From: Sphingomonas sp. Leaf67
GTDB lineage: Bacteria; Pseudomonadota; Alphaproteobacteria; Sphingomonadales; Sphingomonadaceae
Length of the DNA stretch: 64,000 bases
Reading direction: 5' to 3'
NCBI RefSeq assembly: GCF_001421965.1
Contig: NZ_LMLP01000001.1
Span: 806,001 to 870,000, forward strand
In this document: piece by piece, positions 27,123 through 37,178 of the stretch
Layout of the letters: every line of letters starts with the position of its first letter
How positions within the stretch are numbered: position 1 is the first letter of the stretch
The notes under the pieces: model-generated
The model's database searches: none
Seen by the model: only the letters and a program-made list of their open reading frames with translations
What the model was told of the DNA's origin: nothing
Made by a program: the position numbers and the translations under genes

Positions 27123-27503
27123 ATGGCGATGAAGAGCGGATGGCGTGCGATGCTGCTGGCGGGCAGCGGCCTGTTGCTGACGGCCGGGCTGGCAGCCTGT
27201 TCGAACGACAATGTCGACGAGGCACCGATCGAAAACAGCGCGTTCGATGAGGAAGCGCCACCGCCGACGCCTCTGCCCGAGGAAAATTACGAAGCCGCGC
27301 CGCCGGTGATGGAGAATCTGAGCGCGGTCGCACCGGCTGAGGAACTCCCCCCACCCCCGCCGATCGAGCCCGATCAGCAGGTGCTCGACGACGCATCGGC
27401 GACGGGCATGACGTCACGCTCAACGCGCGGCGAGGAAAAGGCGACGGACGACGCCGCGGATGCCCCGGTCGACGATGCGATGTCGAACCAGCAAGGTCAG
27501 TGA
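27123..27503 (+). CDS. small acidic Pro-rich lipoprotein, unknown function
   Basis: A 126-residue protein with a lipoprotein signal (LLLTAGLAAC, modified Cys near residue 26). An unstructured, strongly acidic and Pro-rich segment (PPPTPLPEENYEAAPP, ELPPPPPIEPDQQ) fills the rest. No fold is recognisable. It begins five bases after the L,D-transpeptidase stop and must share its transcript, so a periplasmic spacer or envelope-linked role is plausible but unproven. A second ATG two codons downstream is possible. Confidence 0.8.
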   Translation: MAMKSGWRAMLLAGSGLLLTAGLAACSNDNVDEAPIENSAFDEEAPPPTPLPEENYEAAPPVMENLSAVAPAEELPPPPPIEPDQQVLDDASATGMTSRSTRGEEKATDDAADAPVDDAMSNQQGQ

Positions 27504-27862
27504 AGTTTTGGTATCGGCCATGCCCATGGCCGATACCGGGATTGCGGCGTCGGAATGGAGGCGGTGGAACGCGAGACTTTCGTAAAAGTCACTCGCTCGG
27601 GAGCCTGCCGCGCCTCGTTCCGGGCACTTCGACGCCACCCGCCTCGTTCCTGACGCTGCTCCCAATTTGCGGCAGGCACCGCGTGTTCGGAATGGCTACG
27701 GTGTTTGCAGCATGGTTCGTGCGCGATCGCAGACCGAGCAACCTTCACCAAGCGGTCAAAGCGGACTACATATCAGGCGGTGCCCACGCTTCAGGGCGGA
27801 CCGCGTCGCCGCCGCCCAGTCCACTGCAACCGTCGGCCAACAACACGACCATCAACGACCGT
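27504..27862. other. 359-bp intergenic region, no gene seen
   Basis: It begins with the perfect hairpin at 27510-27537. Beyond that I see no tRNA, repeat or supported coding sequence. The short open frames across it have no ribosome sites and no family-like features. Confidence 0.55.
27510..27537. terminator. perfect hairpin after the lipoprotein gene
   Basis: GGTATCGGCCAT (27510-27521) and ATGGCCGATACC (27526-27537) pair perfectly around the loop GCCC, seven bases past the stop codon. There is no T run after it, so it is either an unconventional terminator or an mRNA 3'-end stabiliser. Confidence 0.5.
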
Positions 27863-28048
27863 TCAGGCCGCCTGCGCAGCGACCTCCACGACCGCAGCAG
27901 CATCGGCATAGGCTTTGTCGAGGTAGAGGTTGGCGAGTTCGTAATGCGCATGCACAACCTGCTCATGGTCGGCCTGCTGCGCCAATTCCAACTGCTGTTC
28001 CGCACGGCGTACAAAGTAGGACATTTCGTCCGGTCCGATCAAAGACAC
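27863..28048 (-). CDS. 61-residue conserved small protein with GTG start
   Basis: A short protein reading MSLIGPDEMSYFVRRAEQQL, then HEQVVHAHYELANLYLDKAY. Small proteins with a YF-RRAEQE and VRAHYELA-type core are, from memory, common in sphingomonads and may be paralogous. The GTG start has AGAGG five to six bases upstream; an internal ATG would give 53 residues. It is predicted helical and cytoplasmic. Function is unknown. It stands alone on the minus strand, with a spaced partner at 28187. Confidence 0.72.
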   Translation of the reverse strand: MSLIGPDEMSYFVRRAEQQLELAQQADHEQVVHAHYELANLYLDKAYADAAAVVEVAAQAA

Positions 28049-28186
28049 GACAACCTCTCAAGGGCGTTTGCCGCCCGCTTATTACACTCGCCCGGTGCAA
28101 CCGGACCTCGCTAAAACGCTTGGCGGCTACGAGGGATGCCTGTCGCTGCAAATTCTGACGTAGTGATTACAATGGCATCCGCCGGA

Positions 28187-28450
28187 TCACATCCGGCGAT
28201 GCTTTCCGCCATAGCGCCCGCCGATATACGCGCCCAGCCGATTCATCTCGCTCGCAGCCGCAACCACCGCGTCGGACTGACACGGCAGCGGGTCGCGGTC
28301 GTGCTCGGCCGCGCGACTCGCGACCTTGGCCGCCAGTTCCTCGATATCGGCGCGCGACAGCAGGTTCTTCTCGCGCAGCAGGCAGAGCAGGCTTTGCAGG
28401 ATCACCATGCTCTTTTCGCCGGCAGCATAGCCCGGTTCGATCGGATTCAT
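28187..28450 (-). CDS. 87-residue conserved hypothetical protein
   Basis: A small cytoplasmic protein with a very strong ribosome site (AAAGGAGAGGAACG before the ATG). The first half is helical (SMVILQSLLCLLREKNLLSR, then ADIEELAAKV); the C-terminus is Gly/Arg-rich (GAYIGGRYGGKHRRM). I recall similar proteins in sphingomonad genomes but cannot name a family or role. It lies between the 61-residue protein and the efflux outer-membrane factor, both on the same strand. Confidence 0.75.
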   Translation of the reverse strand: MNPIEPGYAAGEKSMVILQSLLCLLREKNLLSRADIEELAAKVASRAAEHDRDPLPCQSDAVVAAASEMNRLGAYIGGRYGGKHRRM

Positions 28451-28516
28451 CGTTCCTCTCCTTTATGTTATGCCGGAGAGCATATGCCGATCGGGCGATG
28501 ATGCAAGCGGGCGAGC

Positions 28517-30037
28517 CTAGTTCAGCCCACCGCCCAGTGTCCGATACAGGGTCACCAGATTGGTCGCCCGGGCAAGGCGCGTCTGCACCAGCGTCTGCCG
28601 CGCGGCATAGCTGGTCCGCTGCGCATCGAGCGTGTTGAGGAACGAATCGATTCCTGCCCGATAACGCGCATCGGACAGGCGCTCGGCGGTCGCCGCCGCC
28701 CGTGCCCGCGCGGTCTGGGCCGACAATTGCTCGCCGATCGTGCCGCGCGTCGCCAACGCATCCGCAACCTCGCGAAACGCGGTCTGGAGCGTTCCTTCAT
28801 AGGTGGCGACCGCCGCCAGCTGCTGGCCCCGCGCAACCTCGACATTGCCGCGCCGCTGCCCGCCATCGAACAACGGCAGCGAGGCGGCCGGCGAGATCGA
28901 GAAGTTCTGTGTTCCCGCACCGAACAGCCCGCCCAGCGCGGTGCTGATCGTGCCCAGCGTCGCCGTCAGCGAGATGGTCGGAAACAGCGCCGCACGCGCC
29001 GCGCCGATATTGGCGTTGGCCGCATAGAGGCGCCGTTCGGCCTGCAACACATCGGGTCGCCGCAACAACACCGCCGACGACACGCCGGTCGGCAGATCGG
29101 TCAGCACCGGATCGCGGTCGCCCAGTTCGGTCGGCAGCTGTTCGAGGGGGATGGTCGTGCCGGCGAGCAGGTTGATCGCGTTCTGGTCCTGCGCGATCTG
29201 TGCGGTCAGCGCCGCGATGTCGTTGCGCGCCTGCTGGTACGTGGTTTCGGCCTGCTGCACCTCCAGTTCGGAGATGACGCCGACGCGAAACTGCGCACGC
29301 GTCAGTTCGAGCGTCCGCCCGAAACTGTTCAGCGTTTCGCGCGACAGCCGCAACTGATCCTGATCGGCCGCCATCGTCAGCCAAGCCGTCGCCACTTCGC
29401 CGACCAGCGCAATGCGCGCCGCCCGCTGTGCTTCCTCGGTCGCGAAATATTCCTGCAGCGCGGCCTGACTCAGGTTGCGGACCCGGCCGAACAGGTCGAG
29501 TTCGAACGCCGAAAAGCCGACCGACGCCTGATAGATTTCGAGGTTGCTCGTCTGCGCCGGCACGCCGCCGACGCCGGCACCAGTACCGCCGCCGCCGGTT
29601 CCACCCGTACCGCCGGTCCCGGTCCCGGTTCCGCCGGTGGCACCCCCTGCCCCGCCCAACGCGCCGAACGGATTGTTGGTATAGGTGACGCCGCCATTGA
29701 CGCCGGTCGCCGGCACCTGACTGGCGCGGGTCACGCGATATTGCGCACGGGCGACCAGTACGTTGGCGGCCGTGACGCGATAATCGCGGTTATTGTCGAG
29801 CGCGGTGGCGATCACCGCCTGCAACCGCGGATCGGTGAAGAAATCGCGATAGGCGATCGCGGTCACGTCCGCCTGTTCGGCCCCCAGCGGCGGATACGCC
29901 CCGCCCTGCGGCAGGGTCAGCGGGATCGCCCCCTCCGGCCGGACATTGCCCGGCGCGAAGTTGCATCCCGCCAGCGCAGTGGTGGCGGCAAGGAGGATCA
30001 GGCTACGCAGCGTCATCACATGGTTGCTCATGGTCAT
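28517..30037 (-). CDS. outer-membrane efflux lipoprotein, NodT/OprM family
   Basis: A 506-residue outer-membrane factor that forms the exit channel of a tripartite pump. A lipobox (TALAGC) ends the signal peptide. Two homologous OEP halves contain [20 protein letters not shown] and [20 protein letters not shown], the usual repeat signatures. An unusual Gly/Thr-rich insertion (about 130-160, dense in [13 protein letters not shown] repeats) sits in the first half. The ATG overlaps the stop of the RND gene by four bases, so this is the third gene of the pump operon. Confidence 0.93.
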   Translation of the reverse strand: MTMSNHVMTLRSLILLAATTALAGCNFAPGNVRPEGAIPLTLPQGGAYPPLGAEQADVTAIAYRDFFTDPRLQAVIATALDNNRDYRVTAANVLVARAQYRVTRASQVPATGVNGGVTYTNNPFGALGGAGGATGGTGTGTGGTGGTGGGGTGAGVGGVPAQTSNLEIYQASVGFSAFELDLFGRVRNLSQAALQEYFATEEAQRAARIALVGEVATAWLTMAADQDQLRLSRETLNSFGRTLELTRAQFRVGVISELEVQQAETTYQQARNDIAALTAQIAQDQNAINLLAGTTIPLEQLPTELGDRDPVLTDLPTGVSSAVLLRRPDVLQAERRLYAANANIGAARAALFPTISLTATLGTISTALGGLFGAGTQNFSISPAASLPLFDGGQRRGNVEVARGQQLAAVATYEGTLQTAFREVADALATRGTIGEQLSAQTARARAAATAERLSDARYRAGIDSFLNTLDAQRTSYAARQTLVQTRLARATNLVTLYRTLGGGLN

Positions 30038-33000
30038 GCCCCCTGCGGCGCAGGTTCGCCGCCATCGGAGGACCGGTTGCCGCCATCGGGTTCGACGTCC
30101 CGGTTGGCGGACGGGGTGCCCTTGTCACCGCCATGGCCGAACAGGCGCAGGACGACGACGAAGAACATCGGCACGAAGAAGATGGCGAGGATCGTCGCCG
30201 ACAACATGCCGCCGACCACCGCGCGGCCGATCGCATTCTGTCCGCCGGCACCAGCACCGGTCGACAGCGCCAGCGGCAGCACGCCGAAGACGAAGGCGAG
30301 CGAGGTCATCAGGATCGGCCGCAGGCGCAGCCGTGCCGCCTCCGCCGCCGCGTCGATCGGGTTCATGCCGTCGGCCATCCGCTCTTCGGCGAATTCGACG
30401 ATCAGGATCGCGTTCTTCGCCGACACGCCGATCGTGGTGATGAGACCCACCTGCAGGTAGATGTCGTTATTCAGCCCCGTCAGCCACGCCGCCAGCAGCG
30501 CACCGAGAATGCCCAGCGGCACCACCAGCAGGACCGAGATCGGCACCGACCAGCTTTCGTACAACGCGGCAAGGCACAGGAACACGATGAGCAGCGACAA
30601 CCCGTACAGCGCCGGCGCCTGTCCCCCGGACAGCCGTTCCTCGAACGACAGGCCGGTCCATTCGAGCGCGGTGCCCGGCGGCAGCTTGGCATGGATTTCC
30701 TCCATCGCCTCCATCGCCGCACCGGTGCTCAGGCCAGGCCCCGGCGAACCCTGCAGCTGCATCGCCGACTGCCCGTTATAGCGGGTCAGCTGTACCGGCG
30801 CATTGGCCCATTCGAGCGTCGAGAAGGCGGTGAACGGCACCATCTGTCCGGTCGCATTGCGCACGTACAGGTCGCCGATATCCTCCGGACTTAAGCGATA
30901 GGGCGTATCGGCCTGGATATAGACGCGCTTCACGCGACCACGGTCGATGAAGTCGTTGATATAGCCGCCGCCCCATGCGGTCGCGATCGTCGAGTTGACG
31001 TCGGCAAGGTCGAGACCCAGCGCGCGCGCCTTGTCCTCGTCGATATTGACCTTCAGCTGCGGCGCATCGTCGAGGCTGAGCGGACGCACCTGTGCCAAGC
31101 GGCCATCCTGCGCGGCCATGCCGAGCATCATGTTGCGCGCCTGCAGCAGCCGGTCGTGGCCGATGCCGCCGGTATCGACCAGCTGCACGTCGAACCCGGT
31201 GGCGTTGCCCAGTTCCTGTACCGCCGGCGGAACCAGTGCGAAGATCAGCCCGTCCTTATACCCGGCAAAGGTGCCCATGGCGCGACCGACGATCGACTGC
31301 GCCTTGTTCTCAGCCCCGCTGCGCTCGTCCCACGGCTTCAGGTTGACGAATACCAGACCGGCATTCTGTCCCTGCCCCGCGAAGCTGAAGCCATTGATCG
31401 TGAAGACACCTGCGACGTTGGCGCTTTCCTGCTTCAGGAAATGATCGCGCACGAGATTCAGGCCCTTTTCGGTACGACCGCTGGTCGAACCCGCCGGACC
31501 CTGCACCAGCGCCAGCACCGTGCCCTGATCCTCGTCGGGCAGGAAGCCCGAGGGCAGGCGCGTGAACACGAACACCATGCCGCCGACAATCAGCAGATAG
31601 ACCAGCATCGAGCGTTTCCAGTTGCGCGTGGTGCGCCGGACGCCGCCTTCATATTTGTTCTGCCCGCGTTCGAACCGGTCGTTGAACCAGCGGAAGAAAC
31701 GCGCCAGCAGGCCATTGCCCTGTTCGTGCTGGTGCGGATCATGCGGCTTCAGGATCGTCGCGCACAAGGCGGGTGTCAGGATCAGCGCGACCACCACCGA
31801 CAGCACCATCGCCGATACGATCGTGATCGAGAACTGGCGATAAATGACGCCGGTCGACCCGCCGAAGAACGCCATCGGCAGGAACACCGCCGACAGGACC
31901 AGGCCGATACCGACCAGCGCACCGGTGATCTCGTCCATCGACTTGCGCGCGGCTTCCCGCGGGGACAGCCCCTCGGTCTGGATCAGGCGTTCCACGTTCT
32001 CCACGACGACGATCGCGTCATCGACCAGCAGGCCGATCGCCAGCACCATGCCGAACAGCGTCAGCGTGTTGATGGTGAAGCCCGCGACCGCCATCACCCC
32101 GAAGGTGCCGAGCAGCACCACCGGCACCGCGATGGTCGGGATGATCGTCGCCCGCCAGTTCTGCAGGAACAGGAACATCACGAGGAAGACGAGCACCACC
32201 GCCTCGATCAGCGTGTGGATGACCTGTTCGACCGACAGGCGGACGAACGGCGTCGTATCATATGGATAGATGACCTTGACGTCGCTCGGCAGCGTCCGGC
32301 CGATTTCCTGCGCGCGCGCCTTGACCAGCTCGACCGTGTCGAGTGCGTTGGCACCCGCCGCCAGCCGGACGCCGAAGCCCGATGCCGGCTTGCCGTTATA
32401 CTGCACGTCGAAGCCGTAATTCTCGGCCCCGATCTCGACCCGCGCGACGTCGCCCAGCCGGACGACCGCGCCGGTGGCATTGGTCTTCAGACGGATATTG
32501 GCGAATTGTTCGGGGGTTTGCAGGCGCGACTGGACGCTGACCGTGGCGTTCAGCATCTGCTCCTTGGGCGCCGGCAACGCGCCGATCTGCCCGGCGGAAA
32601 CCTGCGCGTTCTGTGCCTGCACCGCCGCCGTGACATCGCCGATCGTCAACTGATAGCTGTTCAGCTTCAGCGGATCGACCCAGATGCGCATCGCATATTG
32701 CGCGCCGAACACCTGCAACTCGCCGACGCCGGATACGCGGCTGATCGGGTCCTGAAACTGCGAGACGACCATGTCGGACAGGTCGTTGTTGCTGTGCGAT
32801 CCGTCGGTCGACACGAGGCCGACGACCACCAGGAAGCTGGCGGCGGACTTGGTGACCTGAATCCCCTGCCGCTGGACCTCCTGCGGCAGAAGCGGGGTCG
32901 CCGCCTGCAGCTTGTTCTGGACCTGCACCTGCGCGATGTCGGGATCGGTGCCCTGTTCGAAGGTCAGCGTGATCGACACCGTCCCCGCCGAGGAGGACGA

Positions 33001-33240
33001 GGACGAGAAATAGCGCAGATTGTCGATGCCCTTGAGCTGCTGCTCGATGATCTGGGTCGTCGTCCGTTCGAGTGTTTCCGCATCGGCACCCGGATAGGTG
33101 GCGGTGATCGCGACCGCGGGCGGCGCGATTTCGGGGAACTGCGCGATCGGCAGACTGCGGATCGCGATCGCGCCGGCCAGCATCATGACGACGGCGATAA
33201 CCCATGCGAAGATGGGTCGGTCGATGAAATAACGGGACAT
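30034..33240 (-). CDS. RND efflux permease, HAE1/AcrB family
   Basis: A 1068-residue inner-membrane proton-driven drug exporter. [20 protein letters not shown] opens the first helix, and [20 protein letters not shown] contains the Asp pair of the proton relay in helix 4. [20 protein letters not shown] and FAEERM segments are typical of AcrB/MexB. Two 6-helix halves and the large porter loops are complete. The length is slightly above AcrB because of an Asp/Gly-rich tail. Drug range cannot be read. It begins six bases after the adaptor gene. Confidence 0.96.
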   Translation of the reverse strand: MSRYFIDRPIFAWVIAVVMMLAGAIAIRSLPIAQFPEIAPPAVAITATYPGADAETLERTTTQIIEQQLKGIDNLRYFSSSSSSAGTVSITLTFEQGTDPDIAQVQVQNKLQAATPLLPQEVQRQGIQVTKSAASFLVVVGLVSTDGSHSNNDLSDMVVSQFQDPISRVSGVGELQVFGAQYAMRIWVDPLKLNSYQLTIGDVTAAVQAQNAQVSAGQIGALPAPKEQMLNATVSVQSRLQTPEQFANIRLKTNATGAVVRLGDVARVEIGAENYGFDVQYNGKPASGFGVRLAAGANALDTVELVKARAQEIGRTLPSDVKVIYPYDTTPFVRLSVEQVIHTLIEAVVLVFLVMFLFLQNWRATIIPTIAVPVVLLGTFGVMAVAGFTINTLTLFGMVLAIGLLVDDAIVVVENVERLIQTEGLSPREAARKSMDEITGALVGIGLVLSAVFLPMAFFGGSTGVIYRQFSITIVSAMVLSVVVALILTPALCATILKPHDPHQHEQGNGLLARFFRWFNDRFERGQNKYEGGVRRTTRNWKRSMLVYLLIVGGMVFVFTRLPSGFLPDEDQGTVLALVQGPAGSTSGRTEKGLNLVRDHFLKQESANVAGVFTINGFSFAGQGQNAGLVFVNLKPWDERSGAENKAQSIVGRAMGTFAGYKDGLIFALVPPAVQELGNATGFDVQLVDTGGIGHDRLLQARNMMLGMAAQDGRLAQVRPLSLDDAPQLKVNIDEDKARALGLDLADVNSTIATAWGGGYINDFIDRGRVKRVYIQADTPYRLSPEDIGDLYVRNATGQMVPFTAFSTLEWANAPVQLTRYNGQSAMQLQGSPGPGLSTGAAMEAMEEIHAKLPPGTALEWTGLSFEERLSGGQAPALYGLSLLIVFLCLAALYESWSVPISVLLVVPLGILGALLAAWLTGLNNDIYLQVGLITTIGVSAKNAILIVEFAEERMADGMNPIDAAAEAARLRLRPILMTSLAFVFGVLPLALSTGAGAGGQNAIGRAVVGGMLSATILAIFFVPMFFVVVLRLFGHGGDKGTPSANRDVEPDGGNRSSDGGEPAPQGA

Positions 33241-33246
33241 CAGCGG

Positions 33247-34449
33247 TTACTTCGCCTGTGCCTGCGGACCGCCCGCAGCACCGGGGGCAGCGCCCTGCGG
33301 TGCCGCGCCGGCGGTCTGCGGAGTCCATGGATAGCCCTTGACCGGGGTGCCGGGCTGCAACATCTGCGCGCCTTCGACGACCACCTTGTCGCCGGGCTGC
33401 AATCCGCCGGTCACCAGCCATGCATCGCCGATGGTACGGTCGGTGGTCAGCGGACGCGGGGCGAGCTTGCCGTCGGCGCCGATGACCAGCACCGTCGCGC
33501 TGCCCTTGGGATCGCGGGTAACCGCCCGCTGCGGCACCAGTATCCCGTTCGCCTTGGTCCCCTGCGCCAGTTCGGCGCGGACATACATGCCCGGCAGCAG
33601 CAGACCGCGCGGATTGGCGAAGACCGCCCGGATCGCCTGCGTCCCCGTGGCCGGGTCGACGGTCACGTCGGTGAACTTCAGCGTCCCCTCAATCGGATAG
33701 GTGCTGCCATCCTCCAGCTTCAGCCGGACCCGCGCTGCCCCGCTCCCGCGCGACAGGTCGCCGTCCATGATCTGCTGGCGCAGCTTCAACAGGTCGGCGC
33801 TCGACTGCTGGATATCGACATAAATCGGGTCGAGCCGCTGGATCGTGGTCAGCGCCTCGGTCTGCGCCGCCGACACCAGCGCGCCGGTGGTGGACACCGA
33901 CCGGCCGATCCGGCCCGAAATCGGCGCGGTGATCGTGGTGCGCGACAGGTCGATCTGCGCCTGGCGCAACGCGGCCTGCTGCGCGGCGATGTCCGCCTGC
34001 GCCTGCTGCGCGCCGGTCACCGCATTCTCATATTCCTGCCGGCTGATCGCGTTGATCTTGACCAGTTCGCCATAGCGCCGGGCCAGATTGCGGGTGGAGG
34101 CGATCGATGCCTGCGCCCGCGACAATGCGGCCCGTGCGCTCGCCACCGCTGCCTGATAGGGCGCCGGGTCGATGCGATAGAGCGGCTGACCCTGTCGGAC
34201 GGTGTCGCCCTCCTGGAACAGGCGGGCGAGAATCAGGCCGTTGACCTGTGGCCGGACCTCCGACGTCTCATACGCCGCCGTGCGACCGGGCAGCTGGGTG
34301 GTCAGCGTCACCGGCTGTGCCTGAACGGTCACGAAGCCGACCTGTGGCGGGCCTTGTGGTGCGCCCTTTTGCGGTTGCGACTCGCCGCCCCCCCCGCCAC
34401 AGGCAGAAAGAATGAGCGCCAGTGCCAGTGGGGCCATGCGATTTTTCAT
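33247..34449 (-). CDS. RND efflux periplasmic adaptor (AcrA-like lipoprotein)
   Basis: A 400-residue membrane fusion protein that links the permease to the outer-membrane channel. The start MKNRMAPLALALILSAC gives a lipobox LSAC; a longer frame would cross the operator. RPQVNGLILARLFQEGDTV (lipoyl half), a coiled-coil hairpin (about 95-170), TTITAPISGRIGRS (second lipoyl half) and a beta-barrel with LKFTDVTVDPATGTQAIRAV are in order. It is first in the order adaptor-permease-outer-membrane factor, probably repressed by the adjacent TetR protein. Confidence 0.94.
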   Translation of the reverse strand: MKNRMAPLALALILSACGGGGGESQPQKGAPQGPPQVGFVTVQAQPVTLTTQLPGRTAAYETSEVRPQVNGLILARLFQEGDTVRQGQPLYRIDPAPYQAAVASARAALSRAQASIASTRNLARRYGELVKINAISRQEYENAVTGAQQAQADIAAQQAALRQAQIDLSRTTITAPISGRIGRSVSTTGALVSAAQTEALTTIQRLDPIYVDIQQSSADLLKLRQQIMDGDLSRGSGAARVRLKLEDGSTYPIEGTLKFTDVTVDPATGTQAIRAVFANPRGLLLPGMYVRAELAQGTKANGILVPQRAVTRDPKGSATVLVIGADGKLAPRPLTTDRTIGDAWLVTGGLQPGDKVVVEGAQMLQPGTPVKGYPWTPQTAGAAPQGAAPGAAGGPQAQAK

Positions 34450-34475
34450 GAACGTCCTCGACGGATGTGCTAAAC

Positions 34476-34495
34476 GTGAGTGATCGATCACTCAC
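34476..34495. promoter_or_regulatory. perfect 20-bp TetR-type operator
   Basis: GTGAGTGATC and its exact reverse complement are joined without a spacer, making a 20-bp perfect palindrome in the gap between the divergent adaptor and tetR genes. Its core, TGAGTGATCGATCACTCA, resembles AcrR/TtgR-class operators. The adaptor ATG is 26 bases to its left and the tetR GTG 60 bases to its right, so one site could repress both directions. Confidence 0.85.
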
Positions 34496-34555
34496 ACATT
34501 GGCTGCGCGTACGCCGCCCGGCGGAAACTGGCAAGGGCTTACAGGTGAATCTGAC

Positions 34556-35227
34556 GTGAATTTGTTGCAGTGCGGGGTCGCATGTCGGGCGAGCAAAGCC
34601 ACGGCCCGACGCGAAAAACTGGTGACAGTGGCGCGGACGCTGTTCGCCGAACATGGCTTTCACGGCACCGGAGTCGCGCAGATCGCGGCGGTTTCCGGGA
34701 TCAAGGTCGGGCAGATCTATCGGGATTTTGCCGACAAGGAAGCGATCGTTGCCGCGATCGTCGAGGGCGACCTCGCGACCTTTCTGCACGAGGCGGAAAT
34801 CGAGCAGGCGGTCGAAAGCGGCGACGTCGCTGCGATCCGTCAATGGCTCCACATGTTTTTGCAGTGCGGCAGGGATATCGAGTCGGGACAACTCATGCCC
34901 GAAATCATCGCGGAGGCCGCCCGCAACGACCGCATCAAAACGATCGCGCACGATATCAACCGCAGGGTGAAGCAGGCGCTGTTGCGGTCGCTGACCGGAC
35001 TGGCCCCCCGGCCGGAGCAGGCCGAGTCGCGCGCCGAACTCGCCGAGATGATCATGACCGTCGGTGCGGGGATAATGCATCGCCGTATCGCGGACCCCGA
35101 TTTCGATGACGCCACGGCATATCGTCGCCTGACGACACTGGTCGAGCGCTGGGTTGACCAATTGTTGGACAGTAGGACGTACCCGAGTCTCCAAAAGAAC
35201 CATTGCGGATTTGTTGCAGTGGACTAA
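34556..35227 (+). CDS. TetR/AcrR family repressor of the RND pump
   Basis: A 223-residue regulator. The N-terminal helix-turn-helix is clear (LFAEHGFHGTGVAQIAAVSG, IKVGQIYRDFADKEAI), followed by a helical ligand-binding domain. The start is the GTG after AGGTGA; an upstream TTG overlaps the operator and is unlikely. It is divergent from the efflux operon, with the perfect palindrome between them, so it most likely represses the pump and itself until a drug or metabolite binds. The inducer is unknown. Confidence 0.9.
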   Translation: MNLLQCGVACRASKATARREKLVTVARTLFAEHGFHGTGVAQIAAVSGIKVGQIYRDFADKEAIVAAIVEGDLATFLHEAEIEQAVESGDVAAIRQWLHMFLQCGRDIESGQLMPEIIAEAARNDRIKTIAHDINRRVKQALLRSLTGLAPRPEQAESRAELAEMIMTVGAGIMHRRIADPDFDDATAYRRLTTLVERWVDQLLDSRTYPSLQKNHCGFVAVD

Positions 35228-35263
35228 ACCGGTTCGGCGCACTCCCTTGCGCTGCCGTCGCAG

Positions 35264-35300
35264 GCCCCGTCCGGTCCCCCGGGCGGGGCTTGTCGTTTCA
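35264..35300 (+). terminator. rho-independent terminator-like hairpin after tetR
   Basis: GCCCCGTCCGG (35264-35274) and CCGGGCGGGGC (35279-35289) form an 11-bp stem with one G-T pair and a TCCC loop, followed by TTGTCGTTT. It lies about 37 bp past the tetR stop, with a GNAT gene converging from the other side. Confidence 0.6.
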
Positions 35301-35304
35301 GGCC

Positions 35305-35814
35305 TCATCGCGACAATCCGCGCTCCAGGACGATGAACGACAGCGACTGGCGCGGCAGGCCGAACCGCACGTCGTCCATCGGGAACGGCCGGCTCTCACC
35401 GGTCCTGACATAGCCCTGCCGCTCATACCATGCGATCAGCTCGCCGCGCGCGGCGATGACCGTCATCTCGATCCGCCCGGCACCATGCGCGCGCGCCGCA
35501 TAGTCTTCCGCCGCCGCGACCAGCCGTCGCCCGAGTCCGACGGCCTGCACGTCCGGACGTACCGCCAGCAGGCCCAGCGCCGACAGCCCCGGCGCGATGC
35601 GCGACACCTGTACGCAGCCCGTTGCGTCGCCGGTCATCAGGATCGTCCGGTCGGGATCGGCGATCACGTCCGCCAGCGCGGCCCGATCGGTGCGTTGTCC
35701 GTCGAGCAGATCGGCCTCGTGCGTCCATCCGGCCCGTGCCGCATCCCCGCGAAACGCCGATTCGACCAGATCGTGCAGCGCCGGGATATCGGCCGCCGTC
35801 GCCACGCGGATCAT
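35305..35814 (-). CDS. GNAT family N-acetyltransferase
   Basis: A 169-residue acetyltransferase. MIRVATAADIPALHDLVESA is the typical opening strand and helix, and LGLLAVRPDVQAVGLGRRLV holds the acetyl-CoA loop (Q/R-x-x-G-x-G/A). WYERQGYVRTGE is motif B. Substrate is unknown. It overlaps the preceding outer-membrane factor by ATGA, making it the last gene of the EmrAB-type efflux operon. Acetylating a toxic compound alongside its export is an attractive reading but not shown by sequence. Confidence 0.88.
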   Translation of the reverse strand: MIRVATAADIPALHDLVESAFRGDAARAGWTHEADLLDGQRTDRAALADVIADPDRTILMTGDATGCVQVSRIAPGLSALGLLAVRPDVQAVGLGRRLVAAAEDYAARAHGAGRIEMTVIAARGELIAWYERQGYVRTGESRPFPMDDVRFGLPRQSLSFIVLERGLSR

Positions 35815-37178
35815 GTCCCCGCCCCCCAGCCGCCGCCCATCGCCTGATACAGCGCGACCAGCGCGGTCAGCTGATCGGCGCGCACCTGTTCCAGCGACAG
35901 TTCGGCGCTGAACAAGGCGCGCTGCGCATCCAGCTGTTCCAGATACGGGCTATATCCCGCACGATAGCGATTGGTCGCATGGCGCAGCGCTTCGGCGGTC
36001 GCGGTCCGCTGCGTCTCCAACGCGCGTCGCTGCACCGCCAGCCGATCGACCGCCGCCAGCGCATCCTCGACCTCGCGGAACGCGGTCAGGACGCTGCGCT
36101 GATAGGCGAACGCCGCCTGATCGCGCCGCGCCGTCGCCGCGTCGTAATTGCCGCGCAACTGCCCGCCCCGGAACAACGGTGCCAGCACGCTCGCCCCGAT
36201 CGACCAGATGCCGACCGGATTTGGCAAGGCACTCGACAGCACCTCGCCGGTCGATCCGTTCAGTCGCAGGGACGGCAGGAACTGCGCCCGCGCAGCCGAC
36301 AGCGACGCATCGCTCGCCGCCAGCGTCGCTTCGGCCTGTGCGATGTCGGGCCGACGGCGGAGCAGATCGGAGGGCAGCCCCGCCGGGATCGGCGGCGCGA
36401 CCAGCGCGTCGAGCGAGCGCCCCCGATCGATCGCGCGCGGCGGCGTTCCGGTCAGCAACGCCAGCGCATTTTCCTGCCGCCGTGCCAGCAGTTCGAGTTG
36501 CGGCAGCGTCTGCGTCACCCCGGCATATTCCGCCTCGGCCTGTCGCAGTTCGAGTTGCGACGTATAGCCCGCCTCCGCGCGCGACCGGGCAATCCGCAGC
36601 GCCTCGCCGCGCGACGCGATCGTCGCCCGTACCGTGGCGATCCGGGCGTCGAGGCTGTGCAACGTCACATAGCCGCTGGCGGTGGCGGCGGCGACCGCCA
36701 GCCGGGCGCTGTCGGCGGCCGCCGCAGCGGCATCGCCGGTCAATCGCGCCGCCGCGATCGTCTGCCCGACCCGTCCGAACAGGTCGATCTCATACGCCGA
36801 CTGGAACACCGGTTGCAGCGACGTGCCGGTCGATGCCGTCCCGAACGCGTTGAGCGCACGCTGTTCGATCAGGCCGACCCCGGCATCGAGCGTCGGGAAG
36901 CGCGCCGCCCGCGCCACCCGCTCCTGCCCGCGCGCTTCCGCGACCCGCGCGGCGGCGATGGCGATGTCGGGATTGTTGGCCAGCGCCGCCTCCACCAACC
37001 GGGTCAGTTCGGGGTCGCCGAACGCCTGCCACCAGGTCGCGGTGATCGGCGCGCTGCCCGGCAGCGGCGTCCGCCACCCCCCCGGCGGCGCGATTTCTGC
37101 AGCCTGCGGCCGGGGCCGTTCGGCCGGGGCGCACGCGGCCAGCAGCGCCAGCGTCGCCCATGCGATCCGCCGCTTCAT
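35811..37178 (-). CDS. outer-membrane efflux lipoprotein of the EmrAB-type pump
   Basis: A 455-residue NodT-family outer-membrane factor. The lipobox is LLAAC, and WWQAFGDPELTRLVEAALAN follows near the mature N-terminus. The two OEP halves carry NPDIAIAAARVAEARGQERV and SDLLRRRPDIAQAEATLAAS. It is distinct from the channel at 28.5 kb and has no Gly-rich insertion. It overlaps the HlyD-type adaptor gene upstream and the GNAT gene downstream, each by four bases. Confidence 0.92.
   Translation of the reverse strand: MKRRIAWATLALLAACAPAERPRPQAAEIAPPGGWRTPLPGSAPITATWWQAFGDPELTRLVEAALANNPDIAIAAARVAEARGQERVARAARFPTLDAGVGLIEQRALNAFGTASTGTSLQPVFQSAYEIDLFGRVGQTIAAARLTGDAAAAAADSARLAVAAATASGYVTLHSLDARIATVRATIASRGEALRIARSRAEAGYTSQLELRQAEAEYAGVTQTLPQLELLARRQENALALLTGTPPRAIDRGRSLDALVAPPIPAGLPSDLLRRRPDIAQAEATLAASDASLSAARAQFLPSLRLNGSTGEVLSSALPNPVGIWSIGASVLAPLFRGGQLRGNYDAATARRDQAAFAYQRSVLTAFREVEDALAAVDRLAVQRRALETQRTATAEALRHATNRYRAGYSPYLEQLDAQRALFSAELSLEQVRADQLTALVALYQAMGGGWGAGT

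Noticed and set aside
27504..27862. Possible tRNA or 5S-like RNA gene
   Set aside because: No cloverleaf, conserved T-loop or 5S-like pairing could be built; only one simple hairpin is present.
31156..34473. 1105-codon open frame antisense to the RND permease and adaptor
   Set aside because: His/Asp/Arg-rich shadow of high-GC coding DNA. The opposite strand has full AcrB and AcrA signatures.
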